A stretch of 64,000 nt of DNA from Bacteroidota bacterium (GTDB taxonomy: Bacteria > Bacteroidota > Bacteroidia > Palsa-948), in the NCBI GenBank assembly GCA_016213405.1, contig JACRAM010000054.1:1-64000 (forward strand), given 5' to 3'. Below, piece by piece: positions 34,048-42,622 of the stretch; the first letter of the stretch is position 1; each line of letters opens with the position of its first letter. The notes under the pieces are model-generated. The model was not told the DNA's origin. It made no database searches and saw nothing but the letters and a program-made list of their open reading frames with translations. A program made the position numbers and the translations under genes.

Positions 34048-35724
34048 CTAATGACGAATGGCTTCTTCTTCTTCAAACTCCGAAGTAAAATGAAATTTAA
34101 TATCAGGATAAGTTTCCTGCGCCTTTTGTAACATCCATGCGCTTTCAGCAAAATATACAGGGCGGTTTTCTTTATCGTATGCAATGTTGTTTGCTTTTAC
34201 GGAAAGAAAAGTCCCCCAACCCCCCGAAGAGGGGCTTTGCTCCGAAGGAGTGGATACCCACACGCGCAAGTTCTCCCCCTTCGGGGGAGTTAGAGGGGGC
34301 TGTGCTGTAAACCAACAAGCTTTGTAATAATCCAATGGGCGAAACTCGCAGGAAGCACCGTATTCTTCTCTCAATCTGAATTGTATCACTTCAAACTGAA
34401 GTTCGCCCACTGTGCCGACAATTTTTTTATTCCCCATGTGCTGAACAAACAACTGCGCAACACCTTCATCGGTCAGTTGGCGGATTCCTTTGTCTAATTG
34501 CTTTGTCTTGAACGGGTCTTTATTAATAAGTTCCTTAAAAATCTCAGGTGAAAAACTCGGAATACCTTTGAACTGCAAATGCTCTCCTTCTGTTAATGTG
34601 TCACCGATTTTGAAATTGCCAGTGTCATACAAACCAATCACATCTCCGGGAAATGCCTCATCAATAATGTTTTTTGAACTTCCCATAAAACTTGTCGGAC
34701 TGGAAAACCGAACTTGCTTATCCAGACGAACGTGATGATAAAATTTATTCCGCTCAAACCGGCCGGAACAAATTCTGCAAAACGCAATTCTATCGCGGTG
34801 ATTCGGATCAAGGTTAGCGTGTATCTTGAAAACAAATCCTGTAAATGCTTCTTCTTCAGGATTTATAATTCGCTTATCAATCTGTCTGGCAAGAGGCGGA
34901 GGAGCAATCTTCACGAATGTGTCGAGCAACTCTTTCACGCCAAAATTATTTATCGCACTTCCGAAGAAAACAGGAGCCAAATAACCTTCACGGTAAAGAT
35001 TCATATCAAAAGGTTCGTAAACTCCTTCAATCAAATGAGCATCTTCTCTTAATTGCTTAGCGTAATCTTCTCCAACATATTTTTCAAGAGCAGAATCATT
35101 CAAATCATTAATCGCGATTACATCTTCTGCAATTCGCTGTTTGTCTGCAGAAAAAAACAATTGTAATTTTTTCTCAAAAAGATTATACACTCCTTTGAAT
35201 TCAGAACCCATTCCTATCGGCCATGAAAGCGGACGAGTATGAATGTGCAACTCTTTATTAATTTCTTCGAGCAAGTCGTAAGGGTCGCGCCCTTCTCTGT
35301 CAAGTTTGTTGATGAAAACGATAACAGGAGTGTGACGCATGCGGCAGACTTCCATTAATTTTCTCGTTTGTTCCTCCACTCCTTTCACACAGTCAATAAC
35401 GAGAATAACACTGTCAACTGCAGTGAGTGTTCTGTAAGTGTCTTCTGCAAAGTCTTTGTGCCCTGGTGTGTCGAGAATATTTATTTTATAACCGTTATAT
35501 TCAAAACCCATTACGGAAGTAGCAACAGAAATTCCCCGTTGCTTTTCTATCTCCATGAAATCGGATGTAGCGGTTTTCCTGATTTTATTGTGTTTAACAG
35601 CACCCGCAGTTTGAATTGCTCCACCGAACAAAAGTAATTTTTCAGTAAGCGTAGTTTTTCCTGCATCGGGATGACTGATGATGCCGAAAGTCCTGCGTTT
35701 TGCTATTTCTTCTTTCTGTGCCAT
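34048..35724 (-). CDS. prfC: Peptide chain release factor 3
   Basis: 558 residues. GTPase motifs are [14 protein letters not shown] (G1), [14 protein letters not shown] (G3), NKLDREGRD (G4). Domains II and III follow, including the RF3-specific [20 protein letters not shown] and GVAQLF. It removes RF1/RF2 from the ribosome after release. It is longer than usual because about 32 residues near 474-506, encoded by two family B palindromes, replace a shorter loop between [10 protein letters not shown] and [13 protein letters not shown]. The insert is Pro/Ser/Gly-rich ([19 protein letters not shown]) and in frame. All GTPase residues are intact, so the protein is probably active. Confidence 0.93.
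   Translation of the reverse strand: MAQKEEIAKRRTFGIISHPDAGKTTLTEKLLLFGGAIQTAGAVKHNKIRKTATSDFMEIEKQRGISVATSVMGFEYNGYKINILDTPGHKDFAEDTYRTLTAVDSVILVIDCVKGVEEQTRKLMEVCRMRHTPVIVFINKLDREGRDPYDLLEEINKELHIHTRPLSWPIGMGSEFKGVYNLFEKKLQLFFSADKQRIAEDVIAINDLNDSALEKYVGEDYAKQLREDAHLIEGVYEPFDMNLYREGYLAPVFFGSAINNFGVKELLDTFVKIAPPPLARQIDKRIINPEEEAFTGFVFKIHANLDPNHRDRIAFCRICSGRFERNKFYHHVRLDKQVRFSSPTSFMGSSKNIIDEAFPGDVIGLYDTGNFKIGDTLTEGEHLQFKGIPSFSPEIFKELINKDPFKTKQLDKGIRQLTDEGVAQLFVQHMGNKKIVGTVGELQFEVIQFRLREEYGASCEFRPLDYYKACWFTAQPPLTPPKGENLRVWVSTPSEQSPSSGGWGTFLSVKANNIAYDKENRPVYFAESAWMLQKAQETYPDIKFHFTSEFEEEEAIRH
34209..34305. repeat. Double family B palindrome in frame within prfC
   Basis: Two GC-rich hairpins: CCCCCGAAGAGGGG with GCTCCGAAGGAG, and CTCCCCCTTCGGGGGAG followed by TTAGAGGGGGCT. 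Together they add about 32 codons. The GC content contrasts sharply with the flanking gene. Confidence 0.8.
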
Positions 35725-35733
35725 TGATAAAAG

Positions 35734-35768
35734 AAAAAGGCATCCCGATAAAACAACGAGATGCCTTT
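35734..35768 (-). terminator. Intrinsic terminator after the ribosomal operon
   Basis: On the minus strand AAAGGCATC-TCG ... CGGGATGCCTTTTTC forms a stem with a T-tract, 16 bp beyond the rplI stop. It separates rplI from prfC. Confidence 0.75.
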
Positions 35769-35783
35769 CAATATGATAAAATC

Positions 35784-36233
35784 CTATTCTGCTACAACTT
35801 CAAAATTTACTTTTACGATAACTTCTTTGTGAAACTTTATTGTAGCAGCATAAGTGCCGAGGGTTTTAATATTTTCTTCGTTTTCAATTGAAATATTTTT
35901 TCTATCCACATCATATCCTGATTTCTTGATTGCTTCAGCAATCTGAATGGATGTAACAGAGCCGAATATTTTTCCTTTTTCTCCTGCTTTTGCTCCAACT
36001 TTCAGCGTCATGCCCTTAAGAACTTCTGCCGATTTTTGTGCAGCCGTAAGAATTTTTTCTTCTTTGTGCGCGCGCTGTTTAACAATCTCAGCATGTTCTT
36101 TTCTTCTTCCTGTAGTAGCTTCAACTGCAAGTCCCTGCGGAAACAGAAAATTGCGTGCATAACCCGGACGAACTTTCACAAGTTCATTCTTTGTGCCGAG
36201 GTTCTTTACTTCTTGTTTTAATATAACTTCCAT
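35784..36233 (-). CDS. rplI: 50S ribosomal protein L9
   Basis: 149 residues, the normal length. The N-terminal domain reads [30 protein letters not shown] with the invariant GYARNFL; a long connecting helix and a C-terminal domain ([18 protein letters not shown]) follow. It binds 23S rRNA near the L1 stalk. It is the last gene of the rpsF-rpsR-rplI operon and is followed by a terminator. Confidence 0.97.
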   Translation of the reverse strand: MEVILKQEVKNLGTKNELVKVRPGYARNFLFPQGLAVEATTGRRKEHAEIVKQRAHKEEKILTAAQKSAEVLKGMTLKVGAKAGEKGKIFGSVTSIQIAEAIKKSGYDVDRKNISIENEENIKTLGTYAATIKFHKEVIVKVNFEVVAE

Positions 36234-36352
36234 TTTCTTTTTTGTGTTTAGAGTTATTATTTCCTGGTTACTAATTAACGAATCTTGTTACGAATATTAC
36301 AAATCATACTTGGCGTCATTTGTAACATTCGAGCCATTCGTTATTAATAATC

Positions 36353-36631
36353 CTATTTCAATCCGTCAGCAACAAATGGCAAAAGCGCCAGATGACGCGC
36401 ACGCTTAACCGCCTGAGCAACTCTTCGCTGAAACTTAACAGAGTTTCCTGACAAACGCCTTGGTAAAAGTTTCCCTTGATCATTTACGAATTTAAGGAGA
36501 TAGTCTGCGTCTTTGTAGTCAATATAATCCCATCGCATTTTTTTGAAGCGACAATATTTTACATTGCTCACCTCAAGCACGGGAGGATTTAAATATCTGA
36601 TTTCGCCTGTATCGGTTGTTACTGTAGCCAT
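36353..36631 (-). CDS. rpsR: 30S ribosomal protein S18
   Basis: 92 residues. Contains [20 protein letters not shown] and the conserved [29 protein letters not shown], the core of S18. It forms a heterodimer with S6 on the 30S platform. It lies between rpsF (30-bp gap) and rplI (119-bp gap with TTACGAAT words at about 36280-36350). There is no ssb between rpsF and rpsR, as is usual in Bacteroidota. Confidence 0.97.
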   Translation of the reverse strand: MATVTTDTGEIRYLNPPVLEVSNVKYCRFKKMRWDYIDYKDADYLLKFVNDQGKLLPRRLSGNSVKFQRRVAQAVKRARHLALLPFVADGLK

Positions 36632-36661
36632 ATTTTTGAAATTAAGATTATGAATTATAAA

Positions 36662-37030
36662 TTACGCTGCAACCTCTTCTTTTCGGTTGTCTTTTTTGTT
36701 AGCCCGTTTTGCTTTTCTGCGCTCAGCAAATGCAAGCGCAAACTTATCAAGATGAATGGTAAGATAACGGAGTACACGCTCATCACGCTTGTAAGCGGTT
36801 TCAATCACAGAGATAGCTTCGCCCGGAGCTTCAATCTGGAAGAGCTGGTAAAAACCCGTGTTTTTCTTTTTGATGGGGTAGGCCAGTTTTTTCAGCCCCC
36901 ATGATTCTTCGTGAACGATTTTCACACCATGTTCCTTGAACAGTTTTTTGTATGTGTTTACTGTTTCTTTTGTCTGCTCGTCAGACAGGACAGGTGTCAA
37001 GATAAATACTGTTTCGTACTGCTTTGACAT
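36662..37030 (-). CDS. rpsF: 30S ribosomal protein S6
   Basis: 122 residues. The start MSKQYETVFILTPVLSDEQ, the middle EESWGLKKLAYPIKKKNTGFYQL and VLRYLTIHLDK are typical of S6. The C-terminal tail (RRKAKRANKKDNRKEE) is basic and disordered, as often found. It opens the ribosomal operon; a promoter and a structured leader lie upstream at 37031-37173. Confidence 0.97.
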   Translation of the reverse strand: MSKQYETVFILTPVLSDEQTKETVNTYKKLFKEHGVKIVHEESWGLKKLAYPIKKKNTGFYQLFQIEAPGEAISVIETAYKRDERVLRYLTIHLDKFALAFAERRKAKRANKKDNRKEEVAA

Positions 37031-37034
37031 TTAT

Positions 37035-37115
37035 TTTTGTTTTGTCTCATGCCCTATTCCCCTTGCGGAGACCTTGGATCCCCCGACATGTCGGGGGAAG
37101 GCATAAGGGTTATTG
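37035..37115 (-). promoter_or_regulatory. Structured leader of the rpsF operon
   Basis: On the minus strand the leader can fold into an outer stem (ATGCC...TTCCCC against GGGGAA...GGCAT) enclosing a strong CCCCCGACATGTCGGGGG hairpin and a smaller CC-AAGG one. Ribosomal operons opening with rpsF often carry an S6:S18-binding leader; the match here is only structural. The inner palindrome may instead be a dispersed element. Confidence 0.4.
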
Positions 37116-37146
37116 TTTTATTTTTCCTTTTTTATAAAAAGGGACG

Positions 37147-37173
37147 CAAATATAGAAAAAGGATTAATACCAA
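37147..37173 (-). promoter_or_regulatory. Candidate promoter of the rpsF operon
   Basis: On the minus strand, TTG (37171-37173) and TATATTTG (37147-37154) are 16 bp apart, close to the Bacteroidota consensus. Transcription would begin near 37140 and give a leader of about 110 nt. Confidence 0.5.
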
Positions 37174-37183
37174 GAAAAGAGAA

Positions 37184-37213
37184 TTTGAGGTGAATTACTT
37201 AGGTGTATATTTG
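37184..37213 (+). promoter_or_regulatory. Candidate promoter of the TonB receptor gene
   Basis: TTTG (37184-37187), an 18-bp spacer, then TATATTTG (37206-37213): a full match to TTTG-N17-23-TAnnTTTG. The start would be near 37219, only about 12 nt before the ATG at 37231. It is back-to-back with the rpsF promoter. Confidence 0.6.
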
Positions 37214-37230
37214 CTAATTCTATTAGGAAA

Positions 37231-39693
37231 ATGAACAATCTGATAACAAATATTATAGAAAAGAATTGGCTGTATGTTTTAGTGCTTCTCAATTCTCAAT
37301 TCTTAATTCTTAATTCAGCATTTTCTCAAACGCTGACACAAACCATTCGCGGAGTTGTGGTGGATGCCGATTCAAAATCACCGATTGAGCAGGTGGGTGT
37401 AAAAGTTCTGAATATTGATACGAATATTTATTCTATTACTGATGCGGACGGGAAATTTCGTTTAGCAAAAGTTCCTGTGGGCAGGCATACCATAAAGTTT
37501 TCTTTTATTGGATATGAAGATATAATCCTCCAGAACATCATCGCAACCACAGGAAAAGAGGTAGTGCTCAATGTAGAGATGCACGAAAAACTTTTAATGG
37601 GTAATGAAGTGGTGATTATTGCTGAGAAAGACAAAACAAAAGCAAACAATGATTTGGTAACGAACAGCGCGCGCAATTTTCAGAGCGAAGAAACGGAGCG
37701 TTATGCAGGAAGCCGCGGTGACCCAAGCAAAATGGTTGCTGCTTACGCAGGCGTGGCAACAGGCAATGATGCACGCAATGATATAATCGTGCGCGGAAAT
37801 TCTCCCCTCGGAGTTTTGTGGCGTTTGGAAGGCACTGACATCCCTAGCCCGAATCATTTTTCTACGCAGGGCGCAACAGGAGGTCCTGTGAGCATTCTCA
37901 ATAATAATCTTTTGGGCTCTTCTGATTTTCTTACGGGCGCTTTTCCTGCCGAGTATGGAAATAAAATGTCAGCTGTGTTTGATTTGAAGATGAGAAACGG
38001 AAACAATGAAAAAATGGAATACACAGGTCAAGCCGGACTGAACGGATGGGAAGGCGGAATTGAAGGACCTTTAGGAAGAACAAGGGACAAGGGACAAGGA
38101 ACGAATGATACAACCAGAAAATCTGCCTCATCAAATAACGGTTCTTACCTGATTAATTACCGCTACAATTCTCTGAAACTTTTTCAAACGCTTGGAATCA
38201 ATTTTGGTGTTTCCGGAATTCCAACTTATCAGGATCTTTCCTATAAAATAAATCTTCCTACATCAAAAGCCGGTGTGTTCACGCTCTGGGGAATTGGCGG
38301 CATGAGCGATATTTCTTTACTCGATAGTCAGAAAGATTCTACAGACTGGTCATTCACAAATTTGGGCGAAGACCTTGTATTTGGTTCTAAGATGGGAGTT
38401 GCCGGATTTTCTCACCTCTATTTTTTTACCGATAAAATTTCAGGCAAGTTGAATGTCTCAGTTTCTGGTTCGCAATTCAAAGTAACTCTTGATACGCTTG
38501 CTGCTGATAAAAGTCCTTTCCGCGTTTACACCAATGCATCCAAAGACGGACAATACTTTGTCAACTACACGGTGACGGATAAAATTAATGCGCACCACTT
38601 GCTTAAAACAGGTTATATATGGAAATACATGATGGTAAATTACGAATCTATCTACTGGTCACGCAATAACAAAAGATACCTTAATGAGTTCAATGAAAAG
38701 GGAAATACAAGTTCCTTTCAGACATTTTTACACTGGCAGTATCGCTGTACTGACAATCTCACTTTCAATAGCGGGGTGCATTACAACTGGTTTGCACTGA
38801 CAAATTCTTTTGGACTTGAACCAAGAGCTGGGATGCGATGGCAGTTTTTGCCGAAGCAAACTCTTTCTCTTGCTTTTGGAATGCACAGCCAAACACTTCC
38901 TCTCATATATTATATGTACAAGTCTTTTGACTCAATCACTAATGCATACTACAACACCAACAGCACCATTGATTTAAGCAGAAGCATTCATTACGTTCTG
39001 GCGTATGATTACAACTTTGCGAAAGATTTTCGCCTGAAGCTTGAATGCTATTATCAGGATTTGTACAATCTTCCTATTGAAAAATACCATAAGAGCTCGT
39101 TCTCAACCGTGAATGTTGGGAATGAACTGGAAGGATTAACTTTTGTTGATTCATTGGAAAATAAAGGAACCGGTTATAATTACGGAACTGAGTTTACGAT
39201 TGAAAAATTCTTCAGCAAAAAATATTATTTTCTTTCATCCCTTTCCCTTTATGAATCAAAATACAAGGGAAGCGATGGAATTCTCCGCAATACTGCTTTC
39301 AACGGTGGGTATGTTTATAATCTGCTTGGCGGAATTGAGCTGCCTGTTGGAGGAAAAAAGAATCAGTCCATCGCTTTTGATATAAAAATGACTTTCGCTG
39401 GCGGCAACCGCTACACTCCCATTGACATTCAACAATCTATTCTGAATAAAGATGTAGTGTACATTGATTCGCTTGCCTTTCAAAATCAGTTCCGCGATTA
39501 CCAGAAAATTGACTTCAAAATTTCTTACCGCATCAATACCAAAAAAGTTTCGCACTACATTTTCTTCCACATCGAAAACATCTTCAACCGAAAAAACATT
39601 CTGCAGCAAGTGTATAACGACAACAAGAAGGCAATTACTGAAGAATATCAGCTGGGATTGTTTCCTTACGGGGGCTACAGGATTGAGTTTTAA
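37231..39693 (+). CDS. TonB-dependent receptor with carboxypeptidase-like N-domain
   Basis: 820 residues. The signal peptide VLLNSQFLILNSAFSQ is encoded by a CTCAATT/CTTAATT repeat. Residues 37-120 are a carboxypeptidase regulatory-like sandwich (IRGVVVDADSKSPIEQVGVKV). The plug domain includes DIIVRGNSPLGVLWRLEG and the rest is a 22-strand barrel ending GLFPYGGYRIEF. It imports an unknown ligand using TonB energy. There is no SusD-type partner next to it. Residues about 284-292 (RTRDKGQGT) are encoded by a GGACAAG tandem and look inserted. Confidence 0.87.
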   Translation: MNNLITNIIEKNWLYVLVLLNSQFLILNSAFSQTLTQTIRGVVVDADSKSPIEQVGVKVLNIDTNIYSITDADGKFRLAKVPVGRHTIKFSFIGYEDIILQNIIATTGKEVVLNVEMHEKLLMGNEVVIIAEKDKTKANNDLVTNSARNFQSEETERYAGSRGDPSKMVAAYAGVATGNDARNDIIVRGNSPLGVLWRLEGTDIPSPNHFSTQGATGGPVSILNNNLLGSSDFLTGAFPAEYGNKMSAVFDLKMRNGNNEKMEYTGQAGLNGWEGGIEGPLGRTRDKGQGTNDTTRKSASSNNGSYLINYRYNSLKLFQTLGINFGVSGIPTYQDLSYKINLPTSKAGVFTLWGIGGMSDISLLDSQKDSTDWSFTNLGEDLVFGSKMGVAGFSHLYFFTDKISGKLNVSVSGSQFKVTLDTLAADKSPFRVYTNASKDGQYFVNYTVTDKINAHHLLKTGYIWKYMMVNYESIYWSRNNKRYLNEFNEKGNTSSFQTFLHWQYRCTDNLTFNSGVHYNWFALTNSFGLEPRAGMRWQFLPKQTLSLAFGMHSQTLPLIYYMYKSFDSITNAYYNTNSTIDLSRSIHYVLAYDYNFAKDFRLKLECYYQDLYNLPIEKYHKSSFSTVNVGNELEGLTFVDSLENKGTGYNYGTEFTIEKFFSKKYYFLSSLSLYESKYKGSDGILRNTAFNGGYVYNLLGGIELPVGGKKNQSIAFDIKMTFAGGNRYTPIDIQQSILNKDVVYIDSLAFQNQFRDYQKIDFKISYRINTKKVSHYIFFHIENIFNRKNILQQVYNDNKKAITEEYQLGLFPYGGYRIEF

Positions 39694-39847
39694 TTTGCCC
39701 CTGCCTTAATAGTTTCTGCTTTCAATTTTCTTTCTATCTTTTGGGCAAGATTACCACTTATCCCGAAGGGACTCCTTCGGAGCTAAAAAAATATGCCGGT
39801 TGCTAAATACTTTTGTTAGTTCAAAACACTTTTTGTACCTTTATGCC
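39694..39847. other. Gap with CCGAAGGGACTCCTTCGG hairpin and a -7 box
   Basis: A palindromic element CCCGAAGGGACTCCTTCGGA lies at about 39762-39781. TACTTTTG at 39808-39815 matches TAnnTTTG, 33 bp before the next ATG; no -33 box is clear. Confidence 0.4.
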
Positions 39848-40534
39848 ATGAGAAAAGTAATGCTTCAATTGTTTCTTCTTTCTTTTTCTTGTTCTGCTTT
39901 TGCTTTCAAAGCGCAAAAACCAATTTACCAAGAGCCGCTTTTTCAACTTGGCGGAGGAGCAGTATATTCAAGCATTGATTTGAGCAGGTATAACAGTTCG
40001 GTGGTCTATCGCGGATTGCATGCCCATCTTGTTACTCATCTCGGAAGCGTATTTTTTCTATCCACTGAATATTCTTCTTTCCCTGTTCATGAATCTCCAT
40101 CCGCATGGGATAATGTTCATACCAGAAAGTTTGACATCAATGGACAAGTTTCGTTTCGCACGCAAAGCCAACTCACCCGAATTTATACTATTACCGGCAT
40201 CAACAGACATGAATGGAAAGGCAGACGCACTGCCTTCACCGACCTTGATCAGTTTGCGAAAGGCGTTTTGGAAGGCACCTATGTGGAAGTAAAAAGATGG
40301 GGAATAAATTTCGGAGGCGGAATCACCCAATTGATTTATGAAAACATCAGTTTATTTGGAGATTATCGTTTTGTCTTTGGCAAATCAAATGGTTTTGAAA
40401 AAGTGCGTATCTACGATGTGATGGCAACTATTGGAATTAATTTCAACATTCCCCACCCACAGAATCCGAACAGTAAAAAAACTTTTGGCATTGGAAAAAA
40501 AATTTACAAGTGGACAGAGAAGGGGGCTCAGTAA
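39848..40534 (+). CDS. Putative outer-membrane beta-barrel protein
   Basis: 228 residues from ATG 39848; an upstream in-frame start adds 16 residues before the signal peptide and is rejected. The signal peptide ends near AFAFKAQ. Strands alternate (LGGGAVYSSIDLSRYNSSVV, INFGGGITQLIYENISLFGDYRFVFG) as in small porin-like barrels. The C-terminal region NFNIPHPQNPNSKKTF is periplasmic. No family is assigned. The next gene starts 14 bp after the stop. Confidence 0.65.
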   Translation: MRKVMLQLFLLSFSCSAFAFKAQKPIYQEPLFQLGGGAVYSSIDLSRYNSSVVYRGLHAHLVTHLGSVFFLSTEYSSFPVHESPSAWDNVHTRKFDINGQVSFRTQSQLTRIYTITGINRHEWKGRRTAFTDLDQFAKGVLEGTYVEVKRWGINFGGGITQLIYENISLFGDYRFVFGKSNGFEKVRIYDVMATIGINFNIPHPQNPNSKKTFGIGKKIYKWTEKGAQ

Positions 40535-40548
40535 TTCTAACCTTCCCT

Positions 40549-41436
40549 ATGATCAGATATTTTTTCATTTTAAATTTTTCATTATTTATTGTTAACTGCT
40601 TTAGCCAGCCAACGCTTCCTCTTTACGAAAAAAACGAAAAAGGGGAAGTGTTACTTCTCAGAATTGACTCTTTCCCGAAAGATCTAAAAAAGAAATTTGA
40701 TACGGTCAGCATAATCAGTGAAAATGGAATCTGTTATGGAAAAATGTCAAAGTTCAGAATGATTTCTCAGAAAGAATGCTGCACACACCCTGATCCTAAG
40801 TTTTTGCTTGGAACAATTAAATTAAAAAAAAAGAAATGTACAGGAACAATGATTCTCGGAAAAATTGACTGCGGAAAAAGTTTGAACTACGATTCACTAA
40901 AAGCTAAAACAAATCTTTTTGAGATGGTAAGCGAAGAATTTCAAAGTCCTCTCATCAATAAGGAATATTTGACAAGATACAGATGGAAAGCAACTGAAGT
41001 GGATGAAAAGAAAGATGTGTACTTGCAATCTATTAGTAAAAATAATAACGAGGACTATGTAATCACCTACAGCGTTCTGTTAAAAAACTGCATTCACATC
41101 AAAACAGATTCAACTGATTTTTATTACTGTACAACAGATACAACGGGTTATTCGAAAAAGAAAAATCATAGTTGGTATGATGACAGGATAACGTGGTCGC
41201 TTCTCTATGTAAACCAAAAACTGATTTATGTTATTCCTGATTTTTCCAGTACAACGATTGATGGATACGGACCTTTTCATGGCAAAGAACAAAAATTTTC
41301 TTCCATTTACAAAGCGAAAGGAATCACTTATTATTATTTCTCTCCCGGCTATGTAATTTACTATAGAAACAAAGAATGGAAATACGCAACCCGTGAACCT
41401 GTGATGTATTACGGAGAATGTGATTGCGGGGAGTGA
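40549..41436 (+). CDS. Secreted protein of unknown function
   Basis: 295 residues from ATG 40549. The signal peptide MIRYFFILNFSLFIVNCFSQ is followed by a mixed domain with several cysteines (GICYGKM, KECCTHPD, KIDCGKS, LKNCIH, YYCTTD and a final ECDCGE). The cysteines could form disulfides in the periplasm or on the surface. Many Lys and Tyr residues are present; no motif is recognised. It probably belongs to one transcription unit with the preceding barrel gene. Confidence 0.65.
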   Translation: MIRYFFILNFSLFIVNCFSQPTLPLYEKNEKGEVLLLRIDSFPKDLKKKFDTVSIISENGICYGKMSKFRMISQKECCTHPDPKFLLGTIKLKKKKCTGTMILGKIDCGKSLNYDSLKAKTNLFEMVSEEFQSPLINKEYLTRYRWKATEVDEKKDVYLQSISKNNNEDYVITYSVLLKNCIHIKTDSTDFYYCTTDTTGYSKKKNHSWYDDRITWSLLYVNQKLIYVIPDFSSTTIDGYGPFHGKEQKFSSIYKAKGITYYYFSPGYVIYYRNKEWKYATREPVMYYGECDCGE

Positions 41437-41448
41437 CGGCACTTACTA

Positions 41449-42573
41449 TTATTTACCAATCACTTGCTGGTACAATGCTTCATACATCGGCAATATCTTT
41501 TCAATGCCAAATTTTTTTGCCTGTTCGAAAGCGTTTTCAGAAAACTTTCTATGCTCTTTTTCATCTTTCAGAATTGACACTGCATTCTTTGCCATACCAT
41601 CCACATCACCCACATTGCTGAGCATGCCGGAAAAATTATGAAGATTCACTTCAGGGATTCCGCCTGTATTGGTGGAGATCACAGGAACTTTTGCCGCCAT
41701 TGCCTCCAGCGCTGCAAGTCCGAAACTTTCTGTTTCAGACGTGAGTAAAAATAAATCCGCAACCGGAAGAATTTTTTCTGTATCGCGCACCTTGCCAAGA
41801 GTAATAATATCTCCGCAAGTATCCAACTGCCTGCAGAGGTTTTCAATATTGCTTCGCTCAGGACCATCGCCAACTAAAATCAACTTAGAAGGAATTTGTT
41901 TTCTCACCTTATCAAAAACTTTCAGCACATCCTCTACCCTTTTTACTTTCCGGAAATTAGAAATGTGCATCAGTATTTTTTCTCCATGGGGTGCGTATTG
42001 CTTTTTTTCCTGCTCTGTTACTTTATGAGTGTAATCATCCAGACAAATAAAATTTGGAATCACTTTTATCTCGCGTTCAATTTTAAAAAACTTCAATGTA
42101 TCATCCTTCAAAGATTGCGAAACTGTTGTCACCGCATCGCTCTGGTTAATAGAGAAAGTAATCACCGGTTCGAACGAAGCGTCTTTTCCCAATAGTGTAA
42201 TATCTGTTCCGTGCAGCGTGGTAATGAACGGAATTTTTATGCCTTGCGATGCAAGAATCTGCTTTGCAAGATAAGCCGCGCTTGCGTGGGGAATGGCATA
42301 ATGCACATGAAGCAAATCCAATTTATAATAACGCACCACATCCACTAACTTGCTTGACAAAACCAATTCATAAGGCGCATAATCAAAAAGCGGATAATCA
42401 GAAATAGAAACTTCATGGTAATAAATATTGGGAGAAGATACATCCAGCTTTACTGGCTGGCTATACGTGATGAAATGAACTTTATGCCCTTTAGCGGCAA
42501 GCGCCTTGCCCAACTCAGTGGCAACCACACCGCTTCCGCCAAAAGTCGGATAACAGACAATTCCGATTTTCAT
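41449..42573 (-). CDS. bshA: N-acetyl-alpha-D-glucosaminyl L-malate synthase BshA
   Basis: 374 residues, GT4 glycosyltransferase with GT-B fold. The start MKIGIVCYPTFGGSGVVATELG, DLLHVHYAIPHASAAYLAKQIL and the C-terminal ESFGLAALEAMAAKVPVISTNTGGIPEV are characteristic of BshA. It transfers GlcNAc from UDP-GlcNAc to L-malate, the first step of bacillithiol synthesis. bshB and bshC are not in the window. The gene lies 49 bp downstream of the GH3/beta-lactamase gene on the same strand; TTACGAAT words fill the gap. Confidence 0.92.
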   Translation of the reverse strand: MKIGIVCYPTFGGSGVVATELGKALAAKGHKVHFITYSQPVKLDVSSPNIYYHEVSISDYPLFDYAPYELVLSSKLVDVVRYYKLDLLHVHYAIPHASAAYLAKQILASQGIKIPFITTLHGTDITLLGKDASFEPVITFSINQSDAVTTVSQSLKDDTLKFFKIEREIKVIPNFICLDDYTHKVTEQEKKQYAPHGEKILMHISNFRKVKRVEDVLKVFDKVRKQIPSKLILVGDGPERSNIENLCRQLDTCGDIITLGKVRDTEKILPVADLFLLTSETESFGLAALEAMAAKVPVISTNTGGIPEVNLHNFSGMLSNVGDVDGMAKNAVSILKDEKEHRKFSENAFEQAKKFGIEKILPMYEALYQQVIGK

Positions 42574-42622
42574 TCTTTACGAATTACGAATAAGGTTACG
42601 AATATACAAATATGGAAAAATA

